Below are positions 6,199 through 14,300 of a DNA stretch of 15,151 nt, piece by piece. Position 1 is the stretch's first letter. Every line of letters begins with the position of its first letter. The notes below the pieces were generated by a model that ran no database searches, was not told the origin of the DNA, and saw only the letters and a list, made by a program, of their open reading frames with translations. Source of the DNA: Micavibrio sp. UBA1672 (GTDB lineage Bacteria > Pseudomonadota > Alphaproteobacteria > Micavibrionales > Micavibrionaceae); NCBI GenBank assembly GCA_002320665.1, contig DCKO01000115.1:1-15151 (forward strand), written 5' to 3'. Both the position numbers and the translations under genes were made by a program.

Positions 6199-9100
6199 TT
6201 AAAACAAGGCGGCAAGATCCTTCATCAGATTTTGCACGCCTTTGACCCTCTGCGGCACTTTTTCCCAAGCCTTAACCACAGAAAGCCTTTGATCCGGTTT
6301 AATTTTCACAGTACCGCGTTTACTGGTAATCCAGCCCATTAACGCCTCGACATTTGGCGGCGTATTATTATGAAACTGGATCATTGCGCCCTTTGGCCCT
6401 GCATCGATTTTCTCGATATTCGCCTTCTTACAGAGCTGCTTGATAGCCAGGACATCCAAAAGGTTCTGAACCTCATCAGGCAAATCCCCGAAACGGTCAA
6501 TCAGTTCCGCTGCAAAGCCCTCAATATCATCTTGAGTAATTAGCTCGTTCAAACGGCGATATAAACTCATCCGCACGCTCAAATCTTCCACATAAGTCTC
6601 GGGGATCAAAACAGACACACCAAGGGTAATTTGCGGCGACCAGCCTGTATCAAGGCTCTCCTCCACATCCGTACCCCCTGCCCGTGCAAAGGCAATCGCC
6701 TCTTCCAGCATTTGCTGATACAACTCAACCCCGATTTCCTTAATATGACCCGATTGCTTATCCCCCAGCAAATTTCCTGCCCCTCTAATATCCATATCAT
6801 GCGACGCAAGCTGAAAACCCGAGCCTAGCGTATCCAAAGTCTCCATGACCTCAAGACGTTTTTGCGCCTGTGGGTTCAGCTTGGTATCAGGCTTATAAGT
6901 CAGATACGCATAAGCACGCACCTTGGATCGCCCAATACGCCCTCTGATCTGATAAAGTTGTGCCAAACCAAACAAGTCCGCCCGGTGCACAATCATTGTA
7001 TTCGCATTGGGAATATCAATCCCGCTCTCGATAATATTCGTCGCCAGCAAAACATCATATTGCCGATCATAAAATGCACTCATCCGGTCTTCCAGATCAC
7101 TCGCAGCCATCTGCCCGTGTGCCTCAATAAATTTGATTTCTGGCACAAGCTCTTTGAGCATATCCGAAATCTCTTTGAGGTCTTTGATCTGCGGCACAAC
7201 ATAGAAACTCTGTCCGCCACGATAAAACTCCCTTAGAATCGCATCACGGATCACCACCTTATCCAAAGGCATCACAAAAGTTCGAATAGCAAGGCGATCC
7301 ACAGGCGGCGTGGTAATAAGGCTCATTTCCTTAACACCACTCAGCGACATTTGTAGCGTTCTTGGAATTGGCGTTGCTGTGAGCGTTAAAACATGGACAT
7401 TATTCTTGATCTCTTTGAGCTTTTCCTTTTGCTTCACTCCAAAGCGCTGTTCCTCATCCACAATCACAAGACCAAGATGATCAAACTTTACACTACTGGC
7501 AAATAATGCATGTGTTCCAATCACAATATGTACAGAACCATCCTGCAAGCCATCTTTCACAAGCTTGGAATCTTTTGCAGAAACAAGCCTTGAAAGCTGC
7601 CCGATACGAATACCTGTCCCCTCAAATCTTTTGCAGAAATTAGCATAATGCTGCCGAGCTAATAACGTTGTCGGAACAACCAGAGCCACCTGCGCACCGG
7701 ACATTGCTGCAACATAAGCCGCCCGTATTGCGACCTCTGTTTTACCAAAACCCACATCCCCGCACACAAGACGATCCATAGCATAACCACCCGCCATATC
7801 CTCGATAACTTCACCAATAGCGCGGTCTTGATCCTCTGTTTCCTGATAAGGAAAACGTGCAGCAAATTCCTCATACAACCCCTCACCTAATTGCAATGGC
7901 TCGGCCTTATTAAGCTGGCGAGCTGCTGCCGTTTTCAATAACCCCTCTGCCATCTCCATAAGGTTCTTTTTGGCTTTAGCTTTCCTTGCCTGCCATCCAG
8001 CACCGCCCAGCTTATCCAGTTGCACCGTGCCTTCATCACTTCCGAATCGCGAGAGCACTTCAAGGTTCAGCACCGGCACATAAAGCTTATCACCATCCGC
8101 ATATTCTATTTTGAGACAATCATAAACTGCTCCAGCCGCCTCCAAGGTCTCAAGCTCCAGAAAACGCCCGATCCCGTGATCGATATGAACCACCAGATCA
8201 CCCTCATCCAGCGCCGATACCTCGGTCAGGAAATTGTCAGCCTTACGGGATTTCTTGGCCTTGCGGGTCAGTCGATCACCAAGTATATCCTGCTCGGTAA
8301 GCACCGCCAGATCCGGTGCATCAAACCCATTCTCTAGCCCTAAAATAGCTACGCCTATACTATTGGATTTAAACTTTTTAAAATCCTCCGCGCTTTCACA
8401 TTCCAAAAACTTATCAGCCGATGATATCTTTTCCAGCATCCCTTCTAGGCGCTGCTTTGACCCTTCAGAATAACACGCAATCATGACCTTTTTATTCTGC
8501 GCCTTCAGCCGCGCTATATACTCCAAAGCCCCGCCTAGCACATCACCATCCGGTATGGCTCGAAGATCAGAAAAATCACGCCCTTTTCGTCCGCCAGCAT
8601 CGCGGCTAGTGTCATCAAGCCTGCCTTCCGGCGCACCAAAATTAGAGAGTGTATAGCTTTCCTGCGTAAAATCCTGCCACTGTGCATCAGTTATATATAA
8701 GGACTGGGTCGGAACAGGATTATAAACCGCACCTTGCGCATCTTTACCTTTATTCTGCGCAGCCTCCTGTAAAGTCTTGCGCGCCTGATAGAAATCCTTG
8801 ATCTGTTCAGTGCGCTCCCGATAAGCATCTGCACCGTGCATATCCATACTGATCGAGGCATCCGGCGCATAATCAAAAATTGTATCCATCTCCTCGTAAA
8901 ACAAAGGCAACCAATGCTCTATCCCGTTATAGCGCCGCCCCTCACCGACAGCCTCATAAAGCGGGTCAGAACCACGCACCACACCAAATGCCTCACGATA
9001 TTTAGCCCGAAACCGCGAGATAGAATCCTGATCCATAAAAAATTCAGTCGCAGGCTGAAGTGAAAATGACTTTACAGAGCTTTCTGTACGCTGGCTCAGC

Positions 9101-9723
9101 GGATCAAAGCTCTTGATACTCTCAATTTCATCACCAAACAAATCAAGGCGAAGCGGCGCTTCATACCCAGCTGGAAACAAATCAATAATCCCGCCACGAA
9201 TAGCGTATTCTCCAACATCCCGAACCGTTTCATTACGGATATAGCCATTCTGCGTTAAAAATAGCTGTAAGTCCTCTATATTAATTTGCCCACCAGTACG
9301 CGCCGTAAAACTTGCTTCCCGAAGAACCGAGGCTGGCATCACCCTTTGCAAAGCAGCATTAACACTCGTGAGCAAAATTCTAGGATAACGCTCCTTCTCA
9401 TGCTCCCACCCCATAAGCTGCGTCAGACATGCCACGCGCTGTGCAATGATATCCGCATGCGGGGACACACGATCATAAGGCAGGCAATCCCACGCCGGAA
9501 AAGTCAAAACCCTGACCTTCGGCGCAAAAAACGCCAGCAATTCCTTAAGGACAGAAATCCGCGTATCATCAAGCGCAATATGCACATGCACACGATCCTG
9601 CGGCATGGATCCATTAGCCAACTCCGCCAAAATGCGTGCATCATGCCCCTCCGGCGCGCCATAAATGACTCGTCTTTGCGTCTCTATGTCTTGCTCTTGA
9701 TCCTGTTTCACTATATTGTGCAA
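6199..9723 (-). CDS. mfd: Transcription-repair coupling factor Mfd
   Basis: A 1174-residue protein, full length for Mfd. It is a double-stranded-DNA translocase that removes RNA polymerase stalled at lesions and recruits UvrA. The UvrB-homology region includes AIRGGIIDLFP (174-184), where the R and F match residues known in E. coli Mfd to contact UvrA. The polymerase-interacting CarD-like domain is at about 503-570 (LDEGDLVVHIDHGIGRFLEL). The RecG-like motor carries Walker A GDVGFGKT (655-662), DEEQ (756-759), TATPIPRTL, and the translocation region near GRIGRSKVRAYAYL. The C-terminal regulatory domain is intact. The start appears to be a TTG at 9723 with AGGA nine bases upstream; a GTG four codons in lacks such a site. 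The stop is three bases from the convergent lipoprotein stop. Confidence 0.97.
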   Translation of the reverse strand: MHNIVKQDQEQDIETQRRVIYGAPEGHDARILAELANGSMPQDRVHVHIALDDTRISVLKELLAFFAPKVRVLTFPAWDCLPYDRVSPHADIIAQRVACLTQLMGWEHEKERYPRILLTSVNAALQRVMPASVLREASFTARTGGQINIEDLQLFLTQNGYIRNETVRDVGEYAIRGGIIDLFPAGYEAPLRLDLFGDEIESIKSFDPLSQRTESSVKSFSLQPATEFFMDQDSISRFRAKYREAFGVVRGSDPLYEAVGEGRRYNGIEHWLPLFYEEMDTIFDYAPDASISMDMHGADAYRERTEQIKDFYQARKTLQEAAQNKGKDAQGAVYNPVPTQSLYITDAQWQDFTQESYTLSNFGAPEGRLDDTSRDAGGRKGRDFSDLRAIPDGDVLGGALEYIARLKAQNKKVMIACYSEGSKQRLEGMLEKISSADKFLECESAEDFKKFKSNSIGVAILGLENGFDAPDLAVLTEQDILGDRLTRKAKKSRKADNFLTEVSALDEGDLVVHIDHGIGRFLELETLEAAGAVYDCLKIEYADGDKLYVPVLNLEVLSRFGSDEGTVQLDKLGGAGWQARKAKAKKNLMEMAEGLLKTAAARQLNKAEPLQLGEGLYEEFAARFPYQETEDQDRAIGEVIEDMAGGYAMDRLVCGDVGFGKTEVAIRAAYVAAMSGAQVALVVPTTLLARQHYANFCKRFEGTGIRIGQLSRLVSAKDSKLVKDGLQDGSVHIVIGTHALFASSVKFDHLGLVIVDEEQRFGVKQKEKLKEIKNNVHVLTLTATPIPRTLQMSLSGVKEMSLITTPPVDRLAIRTFVMPLDKVVIRDAILREFYRGGQSFYVVPQIKDLKEISDMLKELVPEIKFIEAHGQMAASDLEDRMSAFYDRQYDVLLATNIIESGIDIPNANTMIVHRADLFGLAQLYQIRGRIGRSKVRAYAYLTYKPDTKLNPQAQKRLEVMETLDTLGSGFQLASHDMDIRGAGNLLGDKQSGHIKEIGVELYQQMLEEAIAFARAGGTDVEESLDTGWSPQITLGVSVLIPETYVEDLSVRMSLYRRLNELITQDDIEGFAAELIDRFGDLPDEVQNLLDVLAIKQLCKKANIEKIDAGPKGAMIQFHNNTPPNVEALMGWITSKRGTVKIKPDQRLSVVKAWEKVPQRVKGVQNLMKDLAALF

Positions 9724-9733
9724 AAAATTTTAT

Positions 9734-9767
9734 CCTGAAAGGTTAAGCCTTGTTTGATTAATTCAGG
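9734..9767. repeat. Inverted repeat in the mfd-btaA divergent gap
   Basis: CCTGAA (9734-9739) and TTCAGG (9762-9767) are perfect inverted arms, with a smaller AAGG/CCTT repeat (9739-9742, 9748-9751) between them. In the mfd transcript one arm includes the AGGA ribosome-binding site of the TTG start. The element could be a protein-binding site between the two promoters, a structure that limits mfd translation, or chance. Confidence 0.35.
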
Positions 9768-9778
9768 TTTTTTATATA
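9750..9778 (+). promoter_or_regulatory. Possible promoter for btaAB
   Basis: TTGTTT (9750-9755) and TATATA (9773-9778) are 17 bases apart, 33 bases before the btaA start. Matches are moderate (3 of 6 and 4 of 6) in a very AT-rich stretch that must also serve mfd on the other strand. I see no Pho-box-like TGTCA/TGACA pair here. Confidence 0.28.
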
Positions 9779-9810
9779 TATAGCTTCCCAGCGATTTCAA
9801 GAGATATGAG

Positions 9811-11085
9811 ATGAAAATGAGTGCTGATATGAGAATTTCGGAAGAGACCGAGACAAAAGTTGACCGCAACCTGCTTAAAAAAGCGGTGCATGGCAATAAA
9901 ATTACATCCAAGCGCGGCATACAGGAACGCATGTTTACATTTGCATTTCGCGGCTTTGTTTACCCACAAATCTGGGAAGATCCGGAAGTTGATATAAAAG
10001 CGCTCAAAATTGATTCGAATACACGTATCATGACGATTTGCTCCGGTGGCTGTAATGTCATGAATTATCTGACTGAAAACCCTGCAGGTGTCACTGCCAT
10101 TGATTTGAACCCTGCTCATGTGGCCTTGGGCCGCCTTAAAATCGCAGCCGCTAAGCACTTACCAGATTATGAGAGCTTCTTCCTGTTCTTCGGCTGCGCC
10201 GATGACCCAAAAAATATTGAGAATTACGATAAATATATAGCCCCTCATCTGGATGAGTTTTCCCGTAAATTCTGGGAGAAGAAATCTGCCCCTATGGGCC
10301 GCCGCATTAATATGTTCAAAAAGAACATCTATAAATACGGACTTCTTGGTAAATTCATAGCCACAGTTCATTTAGTGGCTAAAATGTACGGACAAGACCC
10401 AAGAGACCTTTTGAAAGCCCGAAGCATGGATGAGCAACGCGCTATTTTTGATCGTACACTCGGACCAGTTTTTAATAAACGTTTCGTACGAATGATGTGC
10501 AAAAAGCCGGAAAGCCTTTATGGCCTTGGCATTCCCCCCGCACAATTCGATGATCTGAATGAATCGGCCCAAGGCGATATGGCGAATTTGCTTAAAGCCC
10601 GTCTAGAGCGCATGGCTTGTGACTTCCCGATTGAGACGAATTACTTCGCATGGCAAGCCTTCGGCAAGGGCTATGATCGCGAGAACCGTAAGGCAATCCC
10701 ACGTTATCTGATGGAAGAAAATTACGAAACCGTCAAGAAAAACGCTGAAAATGCAGAAGTCATTCATAGCTCGATTACCGATTACCTAGCCACACAGGGC
10801 TCGGATGCATTTGATGGCTATGTCTTCCTGGATGCGCAGGACTGGATGAATGATGATCAGCTTAATGAGCTTTGGTCTGCTGTTCTGGCTTCTGCGCGTG
10901 ATGGTGCGCGTGTAATTTTCCGTACTGCCGGAGAAGAAAGCCCGCTTACAGAATCCTTAACAGAAGAAAACCTGTCACCTTGGGATTATGATCCATCAGA
11001 ATCACCCAAGGCCGTAGCCGAAGACCGTTCCTCGATTTATGGTGGCTTCCACACCTACACACTTGATAAAAAACGTATAAAATAA
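9811..11085 (+). CDS. btaA: Diacylglycerol 3-amino-3-carboxypropyltransferase BtaA
   Basis: A 424-residue member of the DUF3419/BtaA family. It transfers the 3-amino-3-carboxypropyl group of S-adenosylmethionine to diacylglycerol, giving diacylglyceryl homoserine, the first step to the betaine lipid DGTS. The N-terminal block RMFTFAFRGFVYPQIWEDP (40-58) is strongly characteristic. The SAM-binding region is IMTICSGGCNVMNYL (73-87) followed by AIDLNPAHVALG with D98. A second conserved block is YVFLDAQDWM near 325-340. The length matches Rhodobacter BtaA (about 415). The enzyme probably acts at the inner face of the cytoplasmic membrane. The ATG at 9811 has AAGAG seven bases upstream; ATG 9817 is an alternative. 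btaB follows after 15 bases. Confidence 0.95.
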   Translation: MKMSADMRISEETETKVDRNLLKKAVHGNKITSKRGIQERMFTFAFRGFVYPQIWEDPEVDIKALKIDSNTRIMTICSGGCNVMNYLTENPAGVTAIDLNPAHVALGRLKIAAAKHLPDYESFFLFFGCADDPKNIENYDKYIAPHLDEFSRKFWEKKSAPMGRRINMFKKNIYKYGLLGKFIATVHLVAKMYGQDPRDLLKARSMDEQRAIFDRTLGPVFNKRFVRMMCKKPESLYGLGIPPAQFDDLNESAQGDMANLLKARLERMACDFPIETNYFAWQAFGKGYDRENRKAIPRYLMEENYETVKKNAENAEVIHSSITDYLATQGSDAFDGYVFLDAQDWMNDDQLNELWSAVLASARDGARVIFRTAGEESPLTESLTEENLSPWDYDPSESPKAVAEDRSSIYGGFHTYTLDKKRIK

Positions 11086-11100
11086 AACATTAAGAAACGC

Positions 11101-11787
11101 ATGCAACCCATTGATACAATTGATAAAAACAGCGAGGACTTTGCGCGCAAAGATATGAACACCATGTATCGCTGGACACGTCATGTGTACGATGCGTCTC
11201 GTAAATACTACCTACTTGGGCGTGATTACCTCATTGAACATCTGAGACCCGAAGCAAATGAGACCGTTTGCGAAGTCGGATGCGGTACAGCACGCAATCT
11301 AATCAAGATGGCTCAAAAATATCCTGACGCACGCTTCTATGGACTAGACGCATCAGACGAAATGCTCAAAACTGCGCAAGGTAACCTTAAGGGGGCAAAA
11401 GCAACAGATCGGATCATACTAAAGCAAGGTTTCTCCCAGAGCTTTGCACCAGAAACGCTTTTCGGGATCGATTCGCCGCTCGATAAAATTGTTTTCTCCT
11501 ATGCCCTATCGATTATCCCACCATGGAAAGAATCACTGGACCACGCTTGCGACCAACTTGCACCAGAAGGTGAAATCCATATCGTAGATTTTGGCTCTCA
11601 AAAGGGATTACCAAAGACATTCAGAAAAGTGCTTTTCTGGTTCCTCGACAAGTTCCATGTCTATCATAAGCCAGAGATTCTAGCGCATTTGCGTGAGATG
11701 GAAAAAGAAGGCAAAGGCGCACTTGTGGTTAAAGACCTCTACAAAGGCTACGCCTATCACGCGATCTTCAAAAAGATGCAAAAATAA
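11101..11787 (+). CDS. btaB: Diacylglyceryl homoserine N-methyltransferase BtaB
   Basis: A 228-residue class I SAM-dependent methyltransferase that adds three methyl groups to diacylglyceryl homoserine, completing DGTS. Motif I is VCEVGCGTARNL (56-67), with acidic D83 in GLDASDEMLK. Motif-like SYALSIIPPW (133-142) and EIHIVDFGSQKGLP (158-171) match Rhodobacter BtaB, as does the TRHVYDASRKYYLLGRD region at 26-42. The gene begins 15 bases after btaA, so both are surely one operon. The ribosome-binding site is weak (AAGAAA). An internal ATG at 11155 would remove an N-terminal extension and give a length nearer to known BtaB, so the start is not certain. With btaA this is a complete pathway. Confidence 0.93.
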   Translation: MQPIDTIDKNSEDFARKDMNTMYRWTRHVYDASRKYYLLGRDYLIEHLRPEANETVCEVGCGTARNLIKMAQKYPDARFYGLDASDEMLKTAQGNLKGAKATDRIILKQGFSQSFAPETLFGIDSPLDKIVFSYALSIIPPWKESLDHACDQLAPEGEIHIVDFGSQKGLPKTFRKVLFWFLDKFHVYHKPEILAHLREMEKEGKGALVVKDLYKGYAYHAIFKKMQK

Positions 11788-11821
11788 GTTACTTTTTGGC
11801 TTAGCCAATTACGAAACAGAC

Positions 11822-11837
11822 CGTTTCACGTGAAACG
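11822..11837. promoter_or_regulatory. parS: parS-like palindrome (candidate ParB-binding site)
   Basis: CGTTTCACGTGAAACG is a perfect 16-bp palindrome. Its inner 14 bases, GTTTCACGTGAAAC, equal the core of the widely conserved chromosomal parS site TGTTTCACGTGAAACA; only the outermost pair differs, symmetrically. It lies between the converging ends of btaB and sdhE. Additional GAAAC (11813-11817) and GTTTC (11837-11841) half-sites flank it, so four half-sites alternate over 29 bases. ParB binds parS to load the chromosome-segregation complex, normally near the replication origin. No parAB or origin genes are in the window. A hairpin role in termination is less likely because there is no loop and no T run directly after. 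Confidence 0.78.
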
Positions 11838-11858
11838 TTTCATGAACATTTGCGTTTT

Positions 11859-12134
11859 TTATGCGAACTTATGCGCCATCAATTTCTGGAAAACACTTAA
11901 ATTTGCGACCTCTTCTGGCGGGTCTTCTTTCGCCGTAAGCCAATTATACAAATCAGGATCATTATGACGCAAAAGCGATTCATAATCATCCAACTCCGCC
12001 TCACTAAAATGGGGTACATTTGCATTTGCATATGACCCCATAATCAAATCCATCTCTTTTGTACCGCGATGATTTGACCTGAAAATGAGTTGCTTGCGCT
12101 TATTTTCAATATTTGGTTTTTCTTTATCTAGCAT
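11859..12134 (-). CDS. sdhE: SdhE/SDHAF2-family FAD assembly factor
   Basis: A 91-residue protein of the SdhE (DUF339) family, a small cytoplasmic helper that promotes covalent attachment of FAD to the flavoprotein subunit of succinate dehydrogenase. The signature RSNHRGTKEMDLIMGSY (19-35) contains the RGxxE motif (R23, G24, E27) needed for flavinylation. The remainder (LDDYESLLRHNDPDLYNWLT) is the helical bundle ending in a conserved tryptophan helix. The length is normal for the family. It is divergent from recG with 45 bases between starts and convergent with btaB. The ATG at 12134 lacks a clear Shine-Dalgarno. In many alphaproteobacteria, as I recall, this gene precedes mfd on the same strand; here btaAB lies between them. 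Confidence 0.93.
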   Translation of the reverse strand: MLDKEKPNIENKRKQLIFRSNHRGTKEMDLIMGSYANANVPHFSEAELDDYESLLRHNDPDLYNWLTAKEDPPEEVANLSVFQKLMAHKFA

Positions 12135-12179
12135 AAGGCTAAAATACCTGAGATTCTCAAATTTTAAAGCTTTTTATTG

Positions 12180-14270
12180 ATGAAACAGCGCCCATTTATT
12201 TTAGACACCCTATTTCGGAGCATTAATATCCTGCCCGGAATCGGCCCAAGCAGCCAAAAACGCATCGAAAAGCTTATTGATGGCGGCAAAATTCTGGACC
12301 TGTTACTCCATGCCCCGGTTGATTTTATTGACCGCCGCTTTACGCCCAAGATTGCTGATGCACCAAATGGACAGATCGCAACGCTTCAGGTGCGCATAGA
12401 TAAACATATGCCAAACACCCGCAAAAGCTTACCCTACCGTGTGAAAGCCGTTGATGAGAGCGGCTCTATGGATTTGGTCTTCTTCCATGCCAAAAAACCA
12501 TGGATTGAAAAATCCCTACCCCTCGGTGAAACGCGCATTATCAGTGGGAAAGTCGAATATTTCCATGGCAAGGCGCAAATGGTTCACCCTGACTCTATCG
12601 GCACAATAGCCGAAAAAGCCGATATTCAAACAGTTGAGCCGATTTACCCATTAACCCAAGGCGTGACAAATAAAGTCCTTCGGAAATCTATTATGAGCGC
12701 TATGAAAATGGCTCCGGACTTCCCAGAATGGCTGGATGGTGCGCATATGATGCGCTCCAAATGGCCACACTGGAAGGAAGCCATTATTAAGCTTCATCAC
12801 CCTGAAAACGAAAAAGACCTTGAACCCCTAACGCCTCATCGCGCGCGGCTAGCCTATGATGAGCTACTGGCCAACCAGATAACCATCGCCCTGATCCGCC
12901 GAAACCAAGTCACAATCAGCGGACGCAGCTTCAAAACATCTTCAATCTTGCGCCCCAAAGTGCTTGAAGCCCTACCCTTTGCTCTAACTGGCGCGCAAGA
13001 AAGAAGCCTTAAGGAAATCAACGAGGATATGGCTTCGAATAAACGCATGCTCCGCCTTCTCCAAGGCGATGTCGGTAGCGGCAAAACCGTCGTGGCATGC
13101 CTCGCCGCACTAAACGCTATCGAAAACGGCTCACAAGCCGCTATCCTTGCCCCAACCGAAATTCTTGCCCGCCAACACGCCGAGAGCATGAAAGACTGGC
13201 TTGAGGCCGCAGGCGTAAGATATGTGATCTTGACCGGACGGGATAAGGGTAAGAAACGCGAGACCTTGGTTAACCAGATCAAAAACGGCGCAGCGCAGCT
13301 TATTATTGGCACACACGCCATTTTCCAAGATGATATAGAATACCACGATCTTGGGCTGGCCATTATCGACGAGCAACACCGCTTTGGCGTCCATCAACGC
13401 CTGAGCTTGTCCAGCAAAAGCAAGAGTACAGATATCCTCGTGATGACTGCCACACCAATTCCCCGCACATTATCACTGACCAATTATGGTGACCTCGAAG
13501 TATCGAAACTCGATGAAAAACCACCAGGCCGTAAACCCATCGAAACCTTACTTATTCCCAAAGAGAAAATCGAAGACTTAATAGCTGGTTTAAAACGAAA
13601 AATCAGTGAAGGCAACCGCGTCTATTGGGTCTGCCCACTGGTCGAAGAATCGGAGCTCATCGACCTCGAAGCCGCCGAAGATCGCTATGATATCCTCAAG
13701 AGCTTCTTCCCTGACCGCATTGGCCTTGTCCATGGGCGCATGAAGGCCGAAGATAAAGATGCCGTGATGCAAAAATTTGCCGCCGGAGAGCTAGATTTAC
13801 TTGTCGCAACCACCGTGATTGAGGTCGGGGTCAACGTGCCCGAAGCCACAATCATGGTCATTGAACATGCTGAACGTTTTGGCCTGTCACAACTGCACCA
13901 GCTTCGCGGACGCGTCGGACGAGGCTCAGCGCAAAGCTATTGCTTTATGCTCTATTCCGGCCCCTTGGGCGAAACCGCAAAGGAGCGTTTAAGCACCATG
14001 CGCGATACAGAAGACGGCTTCGTAATCGCCGAAAAAGATCTTGAACTAAGAGGCAGTGGCGACATCCTTGGTACAAAGCAAAGCGGTGAGGCACACTTCA
14101 AAATCGCAAATCTGGCAGTGCACGGTGACTTACTCGCCACGGCGCATACTGATGCCAAGCTCTTGATTGAAAAAGACCCCGAATTAACCTCGGAGCGCGG
14201 CCAGAATATCAAAACCCTGCTTTATATGTTCGAACGCGATCAGGCAATTAAGTATTTGAAGAGTGGGTAG
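12180..14270 (+). CDS. recG: ATP-dependent DNA helicase RecG
   Basis: A 696-residue branched-DNA translocase that regresses stalled forks and processes Holliday and D-loop junctions. The N-terminal half has the helix-hairpin-helix-like ILPGIGPSSQKRIEKL (17-32) and the OB-fold wedge domain (about 65-150). The motor carries Walker A GDVGSGKT (296-303), DEQH (397-400), TATPIPRTL, VATTVIEVGVNVPEA, and the arginine-finger region QLRGRVGRG. The C-terminal ELRGSGDILGTKQSG matches the TRG-type region shared with Mfd. All motifs are intact and the length is typical. ATG 12180 is used; a TTG directly before it is in frame. There is no convincing Shine-Dalgarno, so initiation may be leaderless or weak. 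Confidence 0.97.
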   Translation: MKQRPFILDTLFRSINILPGIGPSSQKRIEKLIDGGKILDLLLHAPVDFIDRRFTPKIADAPNGQIATLQVRIDKHMPNTRKSLPYRVKAVDESGSMDLVFFHAKKPWIEKSLPLGETRIISGKVEYFHGKAQMVHPDSIGTIAEKADIQTVEPIYPLTQGVTNKVLRKSIMSAMKMAPDFPEWLDGAHMMRSKWPHWKEAIIKLHHPENEKDLEPLTPHRARLAYDELLANQITIALIRRNQVTISGRSFKTSSILRPKVLEALPFALTGAQERSLKEINEDMASNKRMLRLLQGDVGSGKTVVACLAALNAIENGSQAAILAPTEILARQHAESMKDWLEAAGVRYVILTGRDKGKKRETLVNQIKNGAAQLIIGTHAIFQDDIEYHDLGLAIIDEQHRFGVHQRLSLSSKSKSTDILVMTATPIPRTLSLTNYGDLEVSKLDEKPPGRKPIETLLIPKEKIEDLIAGLKRKISEGNRVYWVCPLVEESELIDLEAAEDRYDILKSFFPDRIGLVHGRMKAEDKDAVMQKFAAGELDLLVATTVIEVGVNVPEATIMVIEHAERFGLSQLHQLRGRVGRGSAQSYCFMLYSGPLGETAKERLSTMRDTEDGFVIAEKDLELRGSGDILGTKQSGEAHFKIANLAVHGDLLATAHTDAKLLIEKDPELTSERGQNIKTLLYMFERDQAIKYLKSG

Positions 14271-14300
14271 AATATTATTTTCCATAATAATAAAGGGTGA

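Noticed and set aside
11796..11808. TTGGCT/AGCCAA inverted repeat after btaB as a terminator
   Set aside because: The stem is 5-6 bp and has no T tract downstream on either strand; the T run precedes it on the plus strand.
12854..13363. 169-residue frame on the minus strand opposite recG
   Set aside because: It lies wholly inside recG, which has every helicase motif. Its translation is low-complexity Ser/Leu/Arg with no family resemblance: a shadow of the coding strand.
14273..14292. Inverted repeat TATTATT/AATAATA between recG and cysE as a bidirectional terminator
   Set aside because: The 7-bp stem is entirely A-T and is not followed by a T run on either strand, so it would be too weak.
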